Part shown: one piece after another, positions 12,610 to 24,190 of the stretch
Layout of the letters: each line of letters starts with the position of its first letter
How positions within the stretch are numbered: the stretch's first letter is position 1
Source: Dermanyssus gallinae
Lineage: Eukaryota > Arthropoda > Arachnida > Mesostigmata > Dermanyssidae
Reading direction: 5' to 3'
Assembly: GCA_003439945.1 (NCBI GenBank)
Contig: QVRM01005925.1
Span: 673,001-737,000, forward strand
DNA: 64,000 nucleotides
Made by a program: the position numbers and the translations under genes
The notes under the pieces: generated by a model
The model's database searches: none
The model's input: the letters and a program-made list of their open reading frames with translations, nothing else
What the model was told of the DNA's origin: nothing

Positions 12610-12937
12610 GTAGTTGTTCCGAACGTTCGAACTGTGCGGTCGTGTTTTAGCGTGCTCCCGAAACTCACTCAGTGGGCGCATGCCAACGGTGTTAGTTAGG
12701 AGCTTGCTAGGTGTCGCTCGTCTCGTCTCGACCCCGCGCATCGCCTGATACGGATGTCTTTCGGTATTTCTGCGCGCCGGCGCCGATCGGATCACCCGTT
12801 CTGAATGTATGGTGAAGAGATCTGAGTGCACTTACGCACGACTTCTTCAAGTGTCAGTGTTGACAGTCTCTTCATTGACAATTTTCCGTCGTTTAAGAGT
12901 TTCTTCTACCTTGTAGCTGGTCGGACCGGTTCGAAAA
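12610..12937 (+). promoter_or_regulatory. 5' UTR / possible internal promoter of the CR1/Jockey-like element
   Basis: About 330 bp from the end of a TA run to ORF1, GC-richer than the flanking DNA. A GGTCGT sequence at 12638-12643 fits the downstream promoter element consensus RGWYVT and would lie near +28 if transcription began at about 12611, the first base after the TA run. Jockey-group and I-group elements carry internal promoters of this type. The match is short, so this is an inference. Confidence 0.3.
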
Positions 12938-14349
12938 ATGATAAACGACAAGATGGTTGGTGAGGGATCTTGCGATGCACAAAATCAACAAAAACAATCC
13001 CAGCTGGCCGGCAGCTCGGGAATTGCGTTAGCTACTACTAATCGCAAACGCACAACGTCTCCAACACAACATCCGCGCGCAAAAGACAGTCGATTGTGTG
13101 ATACTAGAACCTGCTCGAGGTGCGATGAGGAGATTCAAGGTGGTCTCATCCTTTGCTGCTCCAAGTGCAGAAGAGTGTTCCACACAGCTTGCCGGGTCAG
13201 TGAGGAAGCAGACCCGTCAGCTGGTCCCGCGGCCATCTGGCGGTGCAGAGTGTGAAGTGTCCCAACGGCTGATTGGACGATGGAGCGCTTCATGAAATGT
13301 TTGGACGCCTGTTCACTCGACACGGAGGCTATGGGATGTGTGTCGTTTCTCTTCCACCGCGTACTAGCGCTCGAGGCAGAGGTGGCCAAATTAGATCAGA
13401 GATGACAGGTGGCTCTGTTAAAGCTGCCAGAGCCAAAATCCAGCGCCCTCCAATGAAAACGGTATTGGTAGTTGGTGACAGTGTAGTGGAGTCATTGCGA
13501 CCAGCGCTAAGGGAACTGTTTCCCAAAAAGACGTCTATAGCAGTCCGCTCAGCAAAAGGAATGGACGCGAAGAGCATCGTTGAAGAAGCTGAGAAATATA
13601 TCAGCAGGACGGAAGGTCCGGTGGCCGTCTTTATTTAGGCCGGCTATCATGAGTGCATGGAGTTCGAGAAAGACACCTACATTGAGACGGTGGAAAGTTT
13701 TGGCGCGAAGCTGAAAGCGAGTAGACCCGAGTCAGAACTTCATGTGCTGTCCGTCCCGCTTTTCTCGGCAGAATGCAAGGCCGGGAATGATGCTATCTCT
13801 TCAAAGGCGGCTGAGGAAGATACACCCTTTTTTGCACTGCCGTTGACTGTGATACAACGACAAGTTGTTGAAAGCGGTCGGTACTCCTACAAGGGAGACG
13901 TTTCCATGAAAATCGCGGCAATCCTGGCACGAAGGATAAAAGCTTTTTTAGGAGTAAAGCCGCTGAAACTGAAAAAGGTACTGACGTCCAAATCGGAGAA
14001 TGCAACATTCAAGAGACCTTCGGGGACCAGCGGGCTACAGGCGCATCAGCACCCGGACAAAGCGGCCCACCCTCCCAGTGCGTCTCTCGCGAAACCGCCA
14101 CCTACGCTTCGCCGCCGCTCTTCAACCCGTGCTCGGGCCACTCATCACAAACCGCGTCCCGTCGACAGAACTTCATCCGGTCAGAAGGAATGGTTTCCAG
14201 CTACACTCTCGTCTCTGGAAGCAGTACTGAAGCAAGTACTCGCAAACGTGCAGTCGCAACGGACTTCGCAGCACAACGATCCGCACTTCAGCAGAACTCA
14301 CGGTCGTCCACAGAGCAGAGGTTGGACCCAGGGCCGTCGGTTCGACTGA
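12938..14349 (+). pseudogene. ORF1 of CR1/Jockey-like retrotransposon, broken
   Basis: Three pieces of one ORF1. The first (12938-13255) carries a PHD-like zinc finger, with CSRCDEEI, CCSKC and FHTAC cysteine/histidine spacing at about residues 58-88. After one or more frameshifts (13255-13400, where a coiled-coil-like stretch is readable in another frame), the next piece (to 13638) has VVGDSVVESL, the nucleophile block of the SGNH/esterase-like domain found in many CR1-type ORF1 proteins. A single TAG at 13636-13638 interrupts the same frame, which continues at once to 14349, so a CAG-to-TAG change is the simplest explanation. The C-terminal part is basic and proline/serine-rich, plausibly RNA-binding. 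It overlaps the start of ORF2. The damage makes this copy non-functional. Confidence 0.8.
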
Positions 14350-17196
14350 GAATTGGCACAGAACGCGGAGAGTTGCTTGACAAGATAACCATCGTGCAAT
14401 GGAATGTAGAAGGCGCTTCGCGGGCACTATCTTTACTGCCACAATCTGCACTTTCAGGCATTGATGCCGTCGTTCTTACGGAGAACTGGGAAACAAAGCA
14501 ATTTGAATTACCGGGTTTCTACGCATTCCACTGCTTGGCTCGGCCTCCCTCAGGGCGAGGTCGACCGAGCGGCGGGGTATCGGTGCTGTACAACCAGAAG
14601 CTTGGGGATGTCAAAGTAGTACTTGCAGAGGACGATTTGTTGGTACTGAACGGCAGCAGATGTAGTATCATAGCCGCTTATGTTCGTCCCTCACCCAGTG
14701 AGAATACGACGGTTCTGATTGACAAGATCACTCGCGCAATGCATGCCCTTCCTTCTCTGTCCACTCCACTCATCCTGGCCGGTGATCTAAACACACGCAT
14801 CGACAAGCCGGATGAACTACGTACACGCACTCTGCTCGCGATGCTCGGGGACTTCGGATGTCGTCTACTCTCCGATAGCAGCATCTCCACGTTCGAAGGT
14901 TTCATGGGGCGGTCGGTAATCGACATATTTGCTACAAATGTCCAACCGGAAAGATCTCTTTACATTGGCAAGAATAATGCACTATGCGAAGGCAGCTCTC
15001 TAAGATGGCACGTTCCAGTGGGAATCGAGTTGCTTCTCACGCGAGAGGCAGCTCCACCCGGAAGAAACGTTGGTCTTCCTAAGGCGCTGGACCCGACGAA
15101 ATTAGGCCCCAAGCTGGCAGCCTTGTTTCCTGTTCCTCGCGATCCAGATATCGATTCTTACGCCTGCACTTTAACCGACGTCCTGAAATCGTCAGTGGCA
15201 GAGGTGAGGCCGCGACGCCAGCGCCCGTGGTTTAATGCGACATGTAAGATGGCCTCCACCGCATTACAACTGACTCGCGAACTGGCGCGACGGCATCCAG
15301 CATTGAGACCTCTTTTCATCCTTGTAAGAAGCCGGTACCGTCGAATACTCGAATCAGCCCGTCAGCAGCACCTTGCAAGAGAAGAGGACAAGTTAGTAAT
15401 AAGGGCATCGAAGGAGCCGTACAGATGGCTGACGCGAGACAGGCCGACGGCATGCCCTATCAGCTCTGATGTGTTAATAGAGCACTTTAGAGGGATGTAC
15501 GCGGCGACGGATACCATCCCTCGAGAGGTCCCATTTTATGCCTGTGTATGGGACGAGGAAACGACCGCCATGCGTTAGGCTTTAGGCGCCGAGTTTTCAG
15601 TGTGAGGTTCTGCGTGCGCTGGAATATCTTCAGTCGAACAAGGCGGCTGGGCCGGACCTGATCCGCAACGAACACCTGAAGTATGCGGCCGACATGTTTC
15701 CTTGTTGGACAAGTCTGTTCAACGCCTGCCTACGACATGGACGTCTGCCAGCATGCTGGAGCAAGGCTCTCCTTAGCATCATCCCGAAGAACAAAAGCAG
15801 CCCTCTTGACGTATCCTCATGGCGGGCTATCGCGAAAAAGAGCTGCTGCTACAAACTGCTGGCTCTCCTCATCACTCGGCGGTTGACAAGGTACCTGGAG
15901 GTTTGCTCCTGTATCCCGCCTGAGCAGCATGGATTTCGTGCAGGTCACTCCACCATGACCGCGTGTGAGATCTTGCTTCAAGAGGTGCATCAGGCGATCC
16001 GGAGGCCAAAACAAGCACTATATGCGGTATTTGTGGATTTTAAATCTGCGTTCGATATGGCGCCACGTGACAAGATTTTAATCAAACTTACTCAGTGCGG
16101 GGTTCCTGAAAACATGCTACTGCTGATTAAGGCCATACTGCAGGCAAATTCAGTGAGCATAGACGACGGAGTAGCGCCGTTTGTCCAGTCCACGGGTGTA
16201 GCACAAGGTGACAATCTAAGCCCGCTACTCTTCTCCCTATTACTGAGCAATTTTCCACGACGCGTTCAAGACCACGTGAAAACTCTGCTATATGCCGATG
16301 ATCTTGTGATTTTTGGGAGAAGTCGGTTTCACGTTCAGCAGGCGCTGGCAAGGCTGTCGGGGTATGTGGAAGAGGCTGGCCTATTGATTAATATGGGCAA
16401 GACAGAAGCCATGAGATTCCGACGCGGCGGTCGTATTGCGGCTTCTGATGCTCTGCATATAAACAGGACATCCCTGAAATATGTAAACAGCTTCAAATAT
16501 CTAGGGGTGATACTCCTTACAAACGGTCGGTCTTTCGTGGAGCACATTACGGACAGAGCGCGCCGAGCCCTGGTTGCAAGTGTTAGTATACGGACTCCTT
16601 CGCGACTATCCCTACAAACAACGCTAGCTTTGTTCAACATGACGGTAGCGCCAGTCGCCTCCTACGGAATACAGGTCATCTGGGATTATCTCTCGTCGGC
16701 GCAACTCGAAAAACTCGAGCGGATTAAGCCTGCATTCCTGAAGCGAGCTCTAGGTCTGCATCGCACGTGGCTAAACAGATACGTGTATCTGCTATGTGAC
16801 ACGCCGTTGCTTATAGAGGACCTAAAGCGTAGATTCAAACTCCCTTCCACTCCGGCCTACGCGCAATTTATCAGCTCTTGGGAGGGGAAAATGGCGGAGA
16901 TCGATCCTGATTTCTATGGCACGGGTGCGATTACCTCTGAAACATGGAAACAGGCCGGACGAACGAACCGACACGTTCTCACGCGCTTTGCTGTTTATGG
17001 CTTTCATCACGTTTTATGCGGGACGGGGGGGTTTCATGCACCTGCAGATACATGTGTCTGTATAAGATGTGGTGAAAGATGCCCCAGGTACCACGCGGCA
17101 TCGTGTGCGGCGGTACCGTCGTTGAATAGCCTATCAGATGCGACTCGGCACATACAAGGTGCGGACGCGCAGGAGGTTAGCTTTAACCACTTTTAA
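14190..17196 (+). pseudogene. ORF2 of CR1/Jockey-like retrotransposon (APE endonuclease and RT), one frameshift
   Basis: Two frames form one ORF2. The first (to 15578) holds the apurinic-endonuclease-like domain: ITIVQWNVEGA at its start, VLTENW, LILAGDLNTRID and a worn terminal block in which the usual SDH is replaced. The second, effectively from about 15592 to 17196, holds the reverse transcriptase: NKAAGPD, QHGFRAGHST, AVFVDFKSAFD, GVAQGDNLSPLLF and catalytic YADD near 16291-16302. A cysteine-rich tail (CIRCGERCPRYHAASC) ends the protein. The frame changes between 15578 and 15592. ORF2 overlaps ORF1, typical of two-ORF APE-type elements. The 3' UTR has AATAAA-like signals near 17254 and stops at a (TA)n tract. 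CR1 or Jockey group is inferred from ORF1 domains plus APE/RT; a tree would be needed to decide. Confidence 0.87.
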
Positions 17197-17293
17197 TATT
17201 TGTATAATTTATTTGAAACGTTCATACAAGACAATTGTATTTTTCAAGACACAAATAAATAACTCAGTCTTGTCATGTGTGTGAACGGAACAG

Positions 17294-17323
17294 TATATAT
17301 ATGTATATATATATATATATATA
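17294..17323. repeat. (TA)n tract between retroelement and foldback element
   Basis: Short (TA)n with one TGTA interruption. It ends the CR1/Jockey-like element on its left, and its last TA is the left target duplication of the foldback element on its right. Confidence 0.9.
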
Positions 17324-18455
17324 CAGGGTCATTCATCTTGTTATGTACTTATTTCGAGGTTTGGTAGAACTCGGCAAGAAAATTATTTTTCCTTAGGGAG
17401 GGAGGACGCGGAAGCGTCTTGTTTAGGAGAGAAAGAGAGTAAAGTTTATAAAAGTAGTTATTTAGCTTTTTCTCTTCTACATAGTTGTGCAAAATTTCCG
17501 TTTGCGGGAGAACCAGTCAACGCATAAAGGAACCGGCGTGTTTGGAGGAAAATTCTGCAAAACGGAAGACAATTCACTAGCTTGCGTAGCAAAAAGCGAA
17601 TACCCAGATTAAGGAAAGTCATGAAAAGTCGATGTTTTACGTTAACGGTTTTTCATGAAAAATCTTAAAATGTTTCTATTGCGATCAAAAATGTACGTCC
17701 AAAAGACCACTCTCACGCAATAGCAAATTTAATGCCCACCATTTTCGTACCAAGGTGATGGTGCTGCGTTACGTAGTTGTCAAGTCACTAAGCGTTTTCG
17801 ACAGTCATAGTTGTTATGTTTTACGTGCAATTTTTTCACTTTCAGAACCGTAAAAAGTTGCCAAGACGTTTCCGCCCCTCCTTCCACTAGAAAAAATTAT
17901 TCTCTTGCTGAGTTCTACCAAACCTCAAAATATGTACCTAACTTTCTCATACGCCCTATGGAAATATGCATGCCTTCGCTTTCGATATGGCTATCGAAAA
18001 AGCTTAGTGACTTGACAACTACGTAACGCAGCATCATCACTTTGGTACGAAAGTGGTGGGCATGAAATTTGCCATTGCGTGAGAGTGGTCTTTTGGACAC
18101 ACAGTTTTGGCCGTAATATAAAATGTTTACGATTTTTCACGAAAAAGCGTTAACGTAAGACATAACAACATATCGACTTTTTATGCTACGCAAGCTAGTG
18201 AGGTGTCTTCCGCTGTGCAGAATTTTCCTCCGAACACGCCGGTGTAATCGGTTTCTTCGTGTGTTAACTGGTTCTCCCGCAAACATAGATTGCGCACAAC
18301 TATGTAGGAGAAAAAGGCAGAATAACGACTTTTATAAATTTCATCCTCACTCCTAAACAAGACGTTTCCGCGTCCTCCCTCCATAGGGAAAAATTATTTT
18401 CTTGCCGAGTTCTACCAAACCTCGAAATAAGTACATAACAAGATGAATGACCCTG
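17324..18455. mobile_element. 1.1-kb foldback (long inverted repeat) DNA transposon, non-autonomous
   Basis: The left end CAGGGTCATTCATCTTGTTA and the right end are exact inverted copies, flanked by TA on both sides (17322-17323 and 18456-18457). The complementarity continues inward for roughly 500 bp per arm with scattered mismatches. The centre contains a further partial inverted copy of the end motif (about 17870-17960), so the structure is compound. No transposase is encoded. TA duplication and end structure fit a Tc1/mariner-mobilised non-autonomous element. Related pieces lie at 30388-30758 (one arm) and 53440-53511 (one end). Confidence 0.88.
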
Positions 18456-18457
18456 TA

Positions 18458-20720
18458 TAGTGTTCTTCTAGTGTTATCACGGTATGCTAGCAGTGCGGTA
18501 GTGCACATTTACTGGAATCTTGTTGACCTGCTCTTAATTTATCTTTAGTCCTCATCTTTCTTATTGTTTTGCTTATATCATATTTTGTCCGTATCTTAAA
18601 TTATATATATATATTAAATTAGATTTCCCTTAATGAGTTTCAATAATGACTTATATAGGTATAATAGGTGTTCACCGCGTCAATAATTTCCGTTTCTAAC
18701 TTAGCCTTTGCTGCATGGTTGGTATACAAAATCCCGATGTTGATTGGGTCAGCACTTGTAAGCTAATGTAATTCATTATTTTATTTTAATTAAATTATCA
18801 TAATAGTTTAAGCAAATGTGTGCAACTCCGATCCAAATATTGACGCTTATATTTTCCTCTGAAGTTTACAAATTATTTTAATTATGTCTTATATATAGTT
18901 GATATTTACTGCGTTACAAGAAATGCTCCTCAAAATACCACAATTGGCCTCTGGGTATAGCGCAATTGCTCGGCATTTTGTCCACCACTTGGTTCTCTTA
19001 GGCTCTGTGCGCCATATAAGTACAATTCCTGTCCGTGGAGATGCATCGCGATAACGCTGAGGGCCTAGGTTCCCCGATACCCTCTTTCTCGGCTCCTTAT
19101 CTCGACCGCGGTCTTGTCGCGGGCAACTTTCTATCTCTGTCTGCCTGGCGCCGGTTTCAGTTTGTCTGGATGCTCGGGATCATTATGAAACTAGTTGGCC
19201 ACTGTCCGCCGCAGTATAGTCTCTGACCGTTTAGCCGAAACTGACGCACGACAAACATTAGGGCACCGGAACCACCTTATCGGCTTTGCACCGGGTCCTA
19301 CGAAAATAGACATATCGTCGGCGTGAAAGCTATTAAGCTTTTTCAGATGGTATTCTAAAAATGCAGGACTAGTCGCATGCCCGAGTTTTCTAAGGAGAAA
19401 GGCTGAACGCCATTTTCTGTGTCTCGCACTTTGAGAATATCTTTGGACTGAATTGACTTCTCTAGGTCTATAATTATGAGAGCCTTGGTCTCTGAGACCG
19501 CCTGGTCTAACGTGATCAGGTCACTGGTATGATCACTGACGCTCCCTGGATGCCTCTAATCTTAAACAAGCTACAGAGGCTCCCTTAGGACTTAAGTAGC
19601 AAAATAGTTTTCATTCTCATCGACCTGAGAAATCGTTTTTGAGTAGATCGCCCCTGTATTAGAACATTCTGATAATATTAGGGTGTTTACAACCCTAATA
19701 TTATCAGAATGTTTGGAATCTGTGGGAAGCCAACTTCCCTTCCCTTCAATGTATCTTGTAATAGTCCGGAGAATTAGGGCATTGTTTGATCTATGGTGCG
19801 ATCGTTTTTATAGAAGTGAAACCTACTTTAAGGACTATGCAGCAAATTGGATTGGTCCAATGGAAGCTCCGCTGTCACTTGTTAGGCCCAGTACTCTATT
19901 CGAGCTTACGTTCGAATAATCTCGTCCTTTAGTGACAACGTGCAAGTATTATACGCACTTGATAATCTGGCGTTCAGAAGCCGTTTCGCAACGTTTGAAT
20001 TTTCGCGCCTCTCCGTTTTCTAGTTGTCGCACACAGCGTTGTTTTAAATTGATACATCTGACATTTTTTGCTACGGATGAGTAATCTACAGCTCGGCGGT
20101 GACTCGAGGTGTCAAACTCGGTTAAATAAGATTTTTTCCAATGCTATAGGAAACGGAAATGCGCCTGGGCACAGGGCAAACTGCTTACGGTAATAAAGTC
20201 ATGAATCGACCCTTATCGGTTGGTATCAAAATGGTCCCAATTATATTTAATATAATTATTTTTTTTAATATTTTTAGAGGAGCGAAACGTTCTCCTCCGT
20301 AATGTTCAGTTTATCATTTTGCATTCTAGAATTAAGTCACTCCTAAACAAGATATTTCCGCTATCTCTCAGATTACTCGCACCAGGGCGGCATCCCCCCC
20401 CCCTTAACAGCCAATGGCACATGTTGCAGTTAATATTTGCTGAGCAGTTTCTTTGTTAGCAACCCAGGCCCCTATGTCTCGAACGCAACGTGTGTGAAAC
20501 AATATGGGGTAATCGAGGCAATCCTTTCTCTAACCGGCTGCTTCCGTTAAGAACCATCCCGTAGGCAAGTCGGCCTGCGCCTGCGCTGACCATTAAAGAA
20601 GCTAATAAGGCGGTTACGGTGGCATCCTACGCCAACATTTGTCCCCGCTCAAAGGGGTCAGGGTCATGCCCTCAGGTCTCTTCTCATCGTCTCTGACTAA
20701 CCGAGAGGCTCTAAAACGCA
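18458..20720. other. unassigned stretch with a perfect hairpin
   Basis: No convincing gene. A C-run occurs near 20393-20404. A perfect hairpin lies at 19663-19713 and is listed separately. Open frames at 19035-19226 and 19683-19919 lack recognisable features. Confidence 0.45.
19663..19713. other. perfect 22-bp hairpin
   Basis: Left arm 19663-19684 and right arm 19692-19713 are exact reverse complements, with a 7-base loop (GTTTACA). Perfect pairing in otherwise decayed DNA suggests a recent origin, or a functional small-RNA or MITE-like unit; neither is shown. Confidence 0.9.
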
Positions 20721-20739
20721 CGGGTAGCCTGTTGATTAG

Positions 20740-21306
20740 TCAGCTGCCAAATGTCTCGTTCAAGGCTACGCGGCGTGTGATTCTACCTGAACTTTGGAGA
20801 CAGGAGAGACCATGGTGACCTAGGAGGTCGACCTCGTCACCGCATCTGCTCCGATGAGGGGAGACTAGCTCTGCTCCCAACCTCACCCCGACTAATATTC
20901 GTGTAGACTCATCGTCCAGAAGGGTACCCAGCTGAGGGCTCGGGGGGGGGGGTTGCAGCCATGCACCTGAACCCGGGGAGAAAATTGCTTGTAGACTCAC
21001 TTTATTAGCGGCCGAAGTTGTTCGGTCTCATAATCCGTTCCATCGAACGCTGTTTGCCAGTTCTAACCACGCAAGCTGAAACGAAGAGACCTCCGGGAGA
21101 GCCCCACAGGATGCAATGACGCCACCCTGAGTCCGCTCCAGTGTCGACCGGAAAATCGCGACCGCCCGGGGGTCCAGTATAGACTCAACCCCACCGGTCG
21201 CCGAGTGCAAGAAGGCAATGTGTGCTCGACTGAAAGGGGAAGTACGTTGCTTGTCAATGCGCGTATGGAGCCGCTTTGTGTACCCAATGTAAGGGTGTGT
21301 TGACAA
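20740..21306 (-). pseudogene. fragment of restriction-like-endonuclease retrotransposon (C-terminal region)
   Basis: Minus-strand frames 20740-21000 and 21028-21306 resemble the C-terminal half of the intact element at 39.6-42.5 kb: WLQ, SPQLGTLLDDESTRI, VGVRLGAEL, then GHHGLSC in place of its GEHALAC zinc ligand block. The upstream frame has an HSATGGVES block in the position of its SSGGLGIRMTSQVA. The catalytic nuclease part is missing, and a poly-G run (about 20941-20951) interrupts the region. An old, truncated copy of a related but not identical subfamily. Confidence 0.7.
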
Positions 21307-21400
21307 TGGTTACGACAACAGATTCATGAACGGTGACTTCTATGCCTACTCGACAGCTCACAAATAGGCTGGCTTGTTATCTTACTATGCAGAAAAATAT

Positions 21401-21402
<2 letters not shown>

Positions 21403-21435
<33 letters not shown>
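21403..21435. repeat. (TA)n microsatellite
   Basis: About 16 TA units. The following open frame 21436-21773 has no recognisable domain. Confidence 0.93.
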
Positions 21436-21438
<3 letters not shown>

Positions 21439-22093
21439 ACATGAACTGTTTGGCTTGTATCAGCTGCATAGTTGCGTGTGCCTTGCTTTATAAATTGCAA
21501 ACATGGAATTCTCGGAATAGGCTCATGCTGTTATGGCACGCTTCGTCTTCTCTCATCGGAGTTATCGCCCGGAACTATCGCCCGACCGATTTGTGTCAAC
21601 AATGCCAGCGCACTCGATACGAAGCTTCGACGCACGCTCAGCTAGAAGGCATGCCCGCACATATTAAAGCTTACGAGATACTCCGCATCGTCCGAGGCGG
21701 GAGGTGGTTGGGGAAGATGACGGCGACTCTAATACTAGGAATCGCGGGCTGGGCAGACAATCTCTTCATAAATTAAACAAGAAAGTAGGCTTTGCAACTA
21801 TTCTTTGAAGCGATACGGTATCGTAAAACGTTTGCGGGTTAAAGGGTTAGGGATGTGTTTAAGTTAACCGTATTACCATAACAAGTAAAACGTGGCATGC
21901 TTGATATCTATCAATATAAGTGATAATTGTATGCATTTACGTTTACTATTATAAGTAATAATATTCTTATATATTGCAAGCACATTTGCATTGCTATGCC
22001 ACCAGATAATGCACGTTTTGCTTGTAATATTGGACCGATGACTTGATCAATACTAAAATTGTAATTTTCTCTGTGACATTGTAATACAATATG

Positions 22094-23308
22094 CAGTCCC
22101 TGAAAAAATACAGGGCCATCCATTTTTGCTACATTTTACGCATTTATTATAACCAATCGTGTAAACGGCACAGTGATACATGCTCACAGAGCAACAGCGA
22201 AGACTTCCATCGATATTTGGGGTCTCGGATTACTTTGAATCACGAGATTTCCACCTTTGGCACAGCTACACCGCAAAAAAATATAATGACACTAGCAAGA
22301 TACATTTCTTAACGAATGAATGAAGCGGATTAACGGCGTTTGGGCTCATTTCACAGCACCCATCAACTATACTTAATACTTCCAGTTAAGTCGGATAACC
22401 TCAAAAATGAGGTTTGGTATAGTGTTGAACAAATTTTGGATGACGTCCTGCAAGAGTTCGTTCCAAGCCTTGAAAATTGGTTTTTTTTTTAATCGGTGTA
22501 AACTTATCGTGCAGACCAGCTCCACACATTCTGGATGAAATTAAGATCAGGTGAGACTGCAGGCTATCGTAGGACCTTAACCCGACGGCGGCTCAAATCA
22601 CCAATGAACCGCCATCTGAGTGACGTTTTGACCAAATTCGTTCTTGCTTGCGGACATCGTGCAAATAATAGTTAAATCGATCCGGTTCATCAAAGTTAAA
22701 CTTTTTTTCATCCGAAAAGAGCACTCTGTATCACTCAGTGGTCCATGACATCGTATCGTGGGCACTTGGTGGTCTATGACATCGAATCGTGGGCACTTAG
22801 GGGTCCATGACATTGTATCGTGGGCAAAGTCAAGACGAGCTTTCATCGGTCAGTTGTTTTTCTTGTGCTTTTCTCGTAAGCCAATATGTCTTCCTGAGGA
22901 AGTTTTGCACATTTCGCACGTTCGTTTGCACGTCGGCCGCCGCCGCAATTTTACCTAAATAAACAAAGTTATTCACTACTTGGGGACAACGCCCCAATCG
23001 ACGGAAAATTTCGCGATTAGAGAGGCCGATGTCCTTATAAGCTTTGATGTGGGCCTTTTCGTCACCCATGAGGCGCCAGACTAAGCCTAGCGTTTCAACA
23101 AAGAAATCACTTCTAGTAGGAGGTCTGCCTTTGTTTCTGTCGAACCGTGAAATGAGCCCAAACGTCGTTGATCTGCTTAATTTACTCGTTAAGACATGCA
23201 TCTTGCTAGTGACATTATATTTTTTTCGCGGTGTAGCTGCGTTAATTATAAGGATCCCGTGTTTCAAAGTAATCCAAGACCCCAAATGTCGATGAAAGTT
23301 GTTGCTGT
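22094..23308 (-). pseudogene. defective Tc1-like transposon, minus orientation
   Basis: The left end (CAGTCCCTGAAAAAATACAG) and about 240 bp of inverted repeat match the element at 28.1-29.7 kb. Reading on the minus strand, 22830-23285 carries the paired-like helix-turn-helix region (HIKAYKDIGLSNREI) of a Tc1-type transposase. The catalytic centre is largely deleted between about 22565 and 22600. The 5' terminal repeat is truncated near 23308. A 31-bp unit is repeated about three times at 22741-22829, inside what was the catalytic domain. Clearly inactive. Confidence 0.82.
22741..22829. repeat. 31-bp tandem repeat inside Tc1 pseudogene
   Basis: Three units beginning GTCCATGACATCGTATCGTG at 22741, 22772 and 22803. 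The same unit occurs twice in the sister copy (28835-28896). The period is not a multiple of three, so copy-number change shifts the transposase frame. Confidence 0.88.
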
Positions 23309-23357
23309 TACTATTTAAAACTAAATTAGAAAGCTATTTTCTCCCCTTATATATGTT

Positions 23358-23359
<2 letters not shown>

Positions 23360-23390
<31 letters not shown>
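23360..23390. repeat. (TA)n microsatellite
   Basis: About 15 TA units between the Tc1 remnant and a retroelement fragment. Confidence 0.93.
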
Positions 23391-23393
<3 letters not shown>

Positions 23394-23475
23394 ACAAAGA
23401 TTAGCTAAGCCGATGTGCCTAGCGGACGTGTATGATGGCCTATCACGTGTCCGCTTAGTCTACGCCAGGCGAAGA

Positions 23476-24190
23476 CTACCTCCGAAACGTGTTCCGAACG
23501 GAGGCGGCTTTTTCAAATTGTATGGCACCACGTTGCTCAAGGAAGGCCATCAATCTCCCATCATCTGCTGACAGGTTTAGCAAGGTACCGCCTTTGCGAA
23601 TGAGCGGTACAAATGTCGGAAGCATCCAAGGAACGCCTGACCAAATGCCAGGAGCACCCAAGAAACAACTTTCGAACGCGAACGGATAGAATTCGTGGGG
23701 ATACCTGATTAAGGAGCATTTTATTAGCTCGCTGGTCTCCGCAACATGGGCTGCATAACCAGCTAAGGACTCGCGGTCACTAACCAAAGAAGCGGCTAGG
23801 GAGTCGGCAACGGGTGCATCTCAAACCAGCACTTTGCCTCACTGAATAGGTGTTAATGTCATTCCGACTTGACGTCTACCGTCGTCCGCGCAGAGAGAGA
23901 GGCCGGGCTCTTTTAGGATGCACGAAAAATTGCACGACTTAAACGCTCTGCTGAAATTCTCATTAATTTCGGCATGTCTAGGACATCGCGAGCTGATGAT
24001 ACACGATAGGCCGTGATGTCCCAAATTGTCGACGGAGTGACCACATCGACACCGATAAAGGCTAATTAGGTGTGCTTCCAGTCGTAAGCCTGCTGCCTGC
24101 GAGGCGTCTCGTCATTTAGAAGGGTACCTATGCGGGCACTAGTAACCAGGCGTTCGAGCCCTTGGCGGTTGCGGTGTTTAGGCGAGCTCT
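23476..24190 (-). pseudogene. restriction-like-endonuclease retrotransposon fragment
   Basis: On the minus strand the order IGTLLNDETP, VD..LGHHGLSC, RHAEINENFSRAF, LKEP, DGRR.GMTLTPI and then FYPFAFE follows the zinc-ligand and nuclease region of the intact element at 39.6-42.5 kb (LGTMLDSTTLRI, GEHALAC, RHSALNDVIHRAL, VKEP, LRPDGLTLVPW, VQPVAFETLG). Frameshifts separate the blocks. The PDG aspartate region is damaged, so it is inactive. A different subfamily from the intact copy, judging by the consistent GHHGLSC variant shared with 20.7-21.3 kb. Confidence 0.72.

Noticed and set aside
22741..22829. CRISPR-like repeat
   Set aside because: Only three units directly abutting with no spacers, inside a eukaryotic Tc1 transposase remnant.
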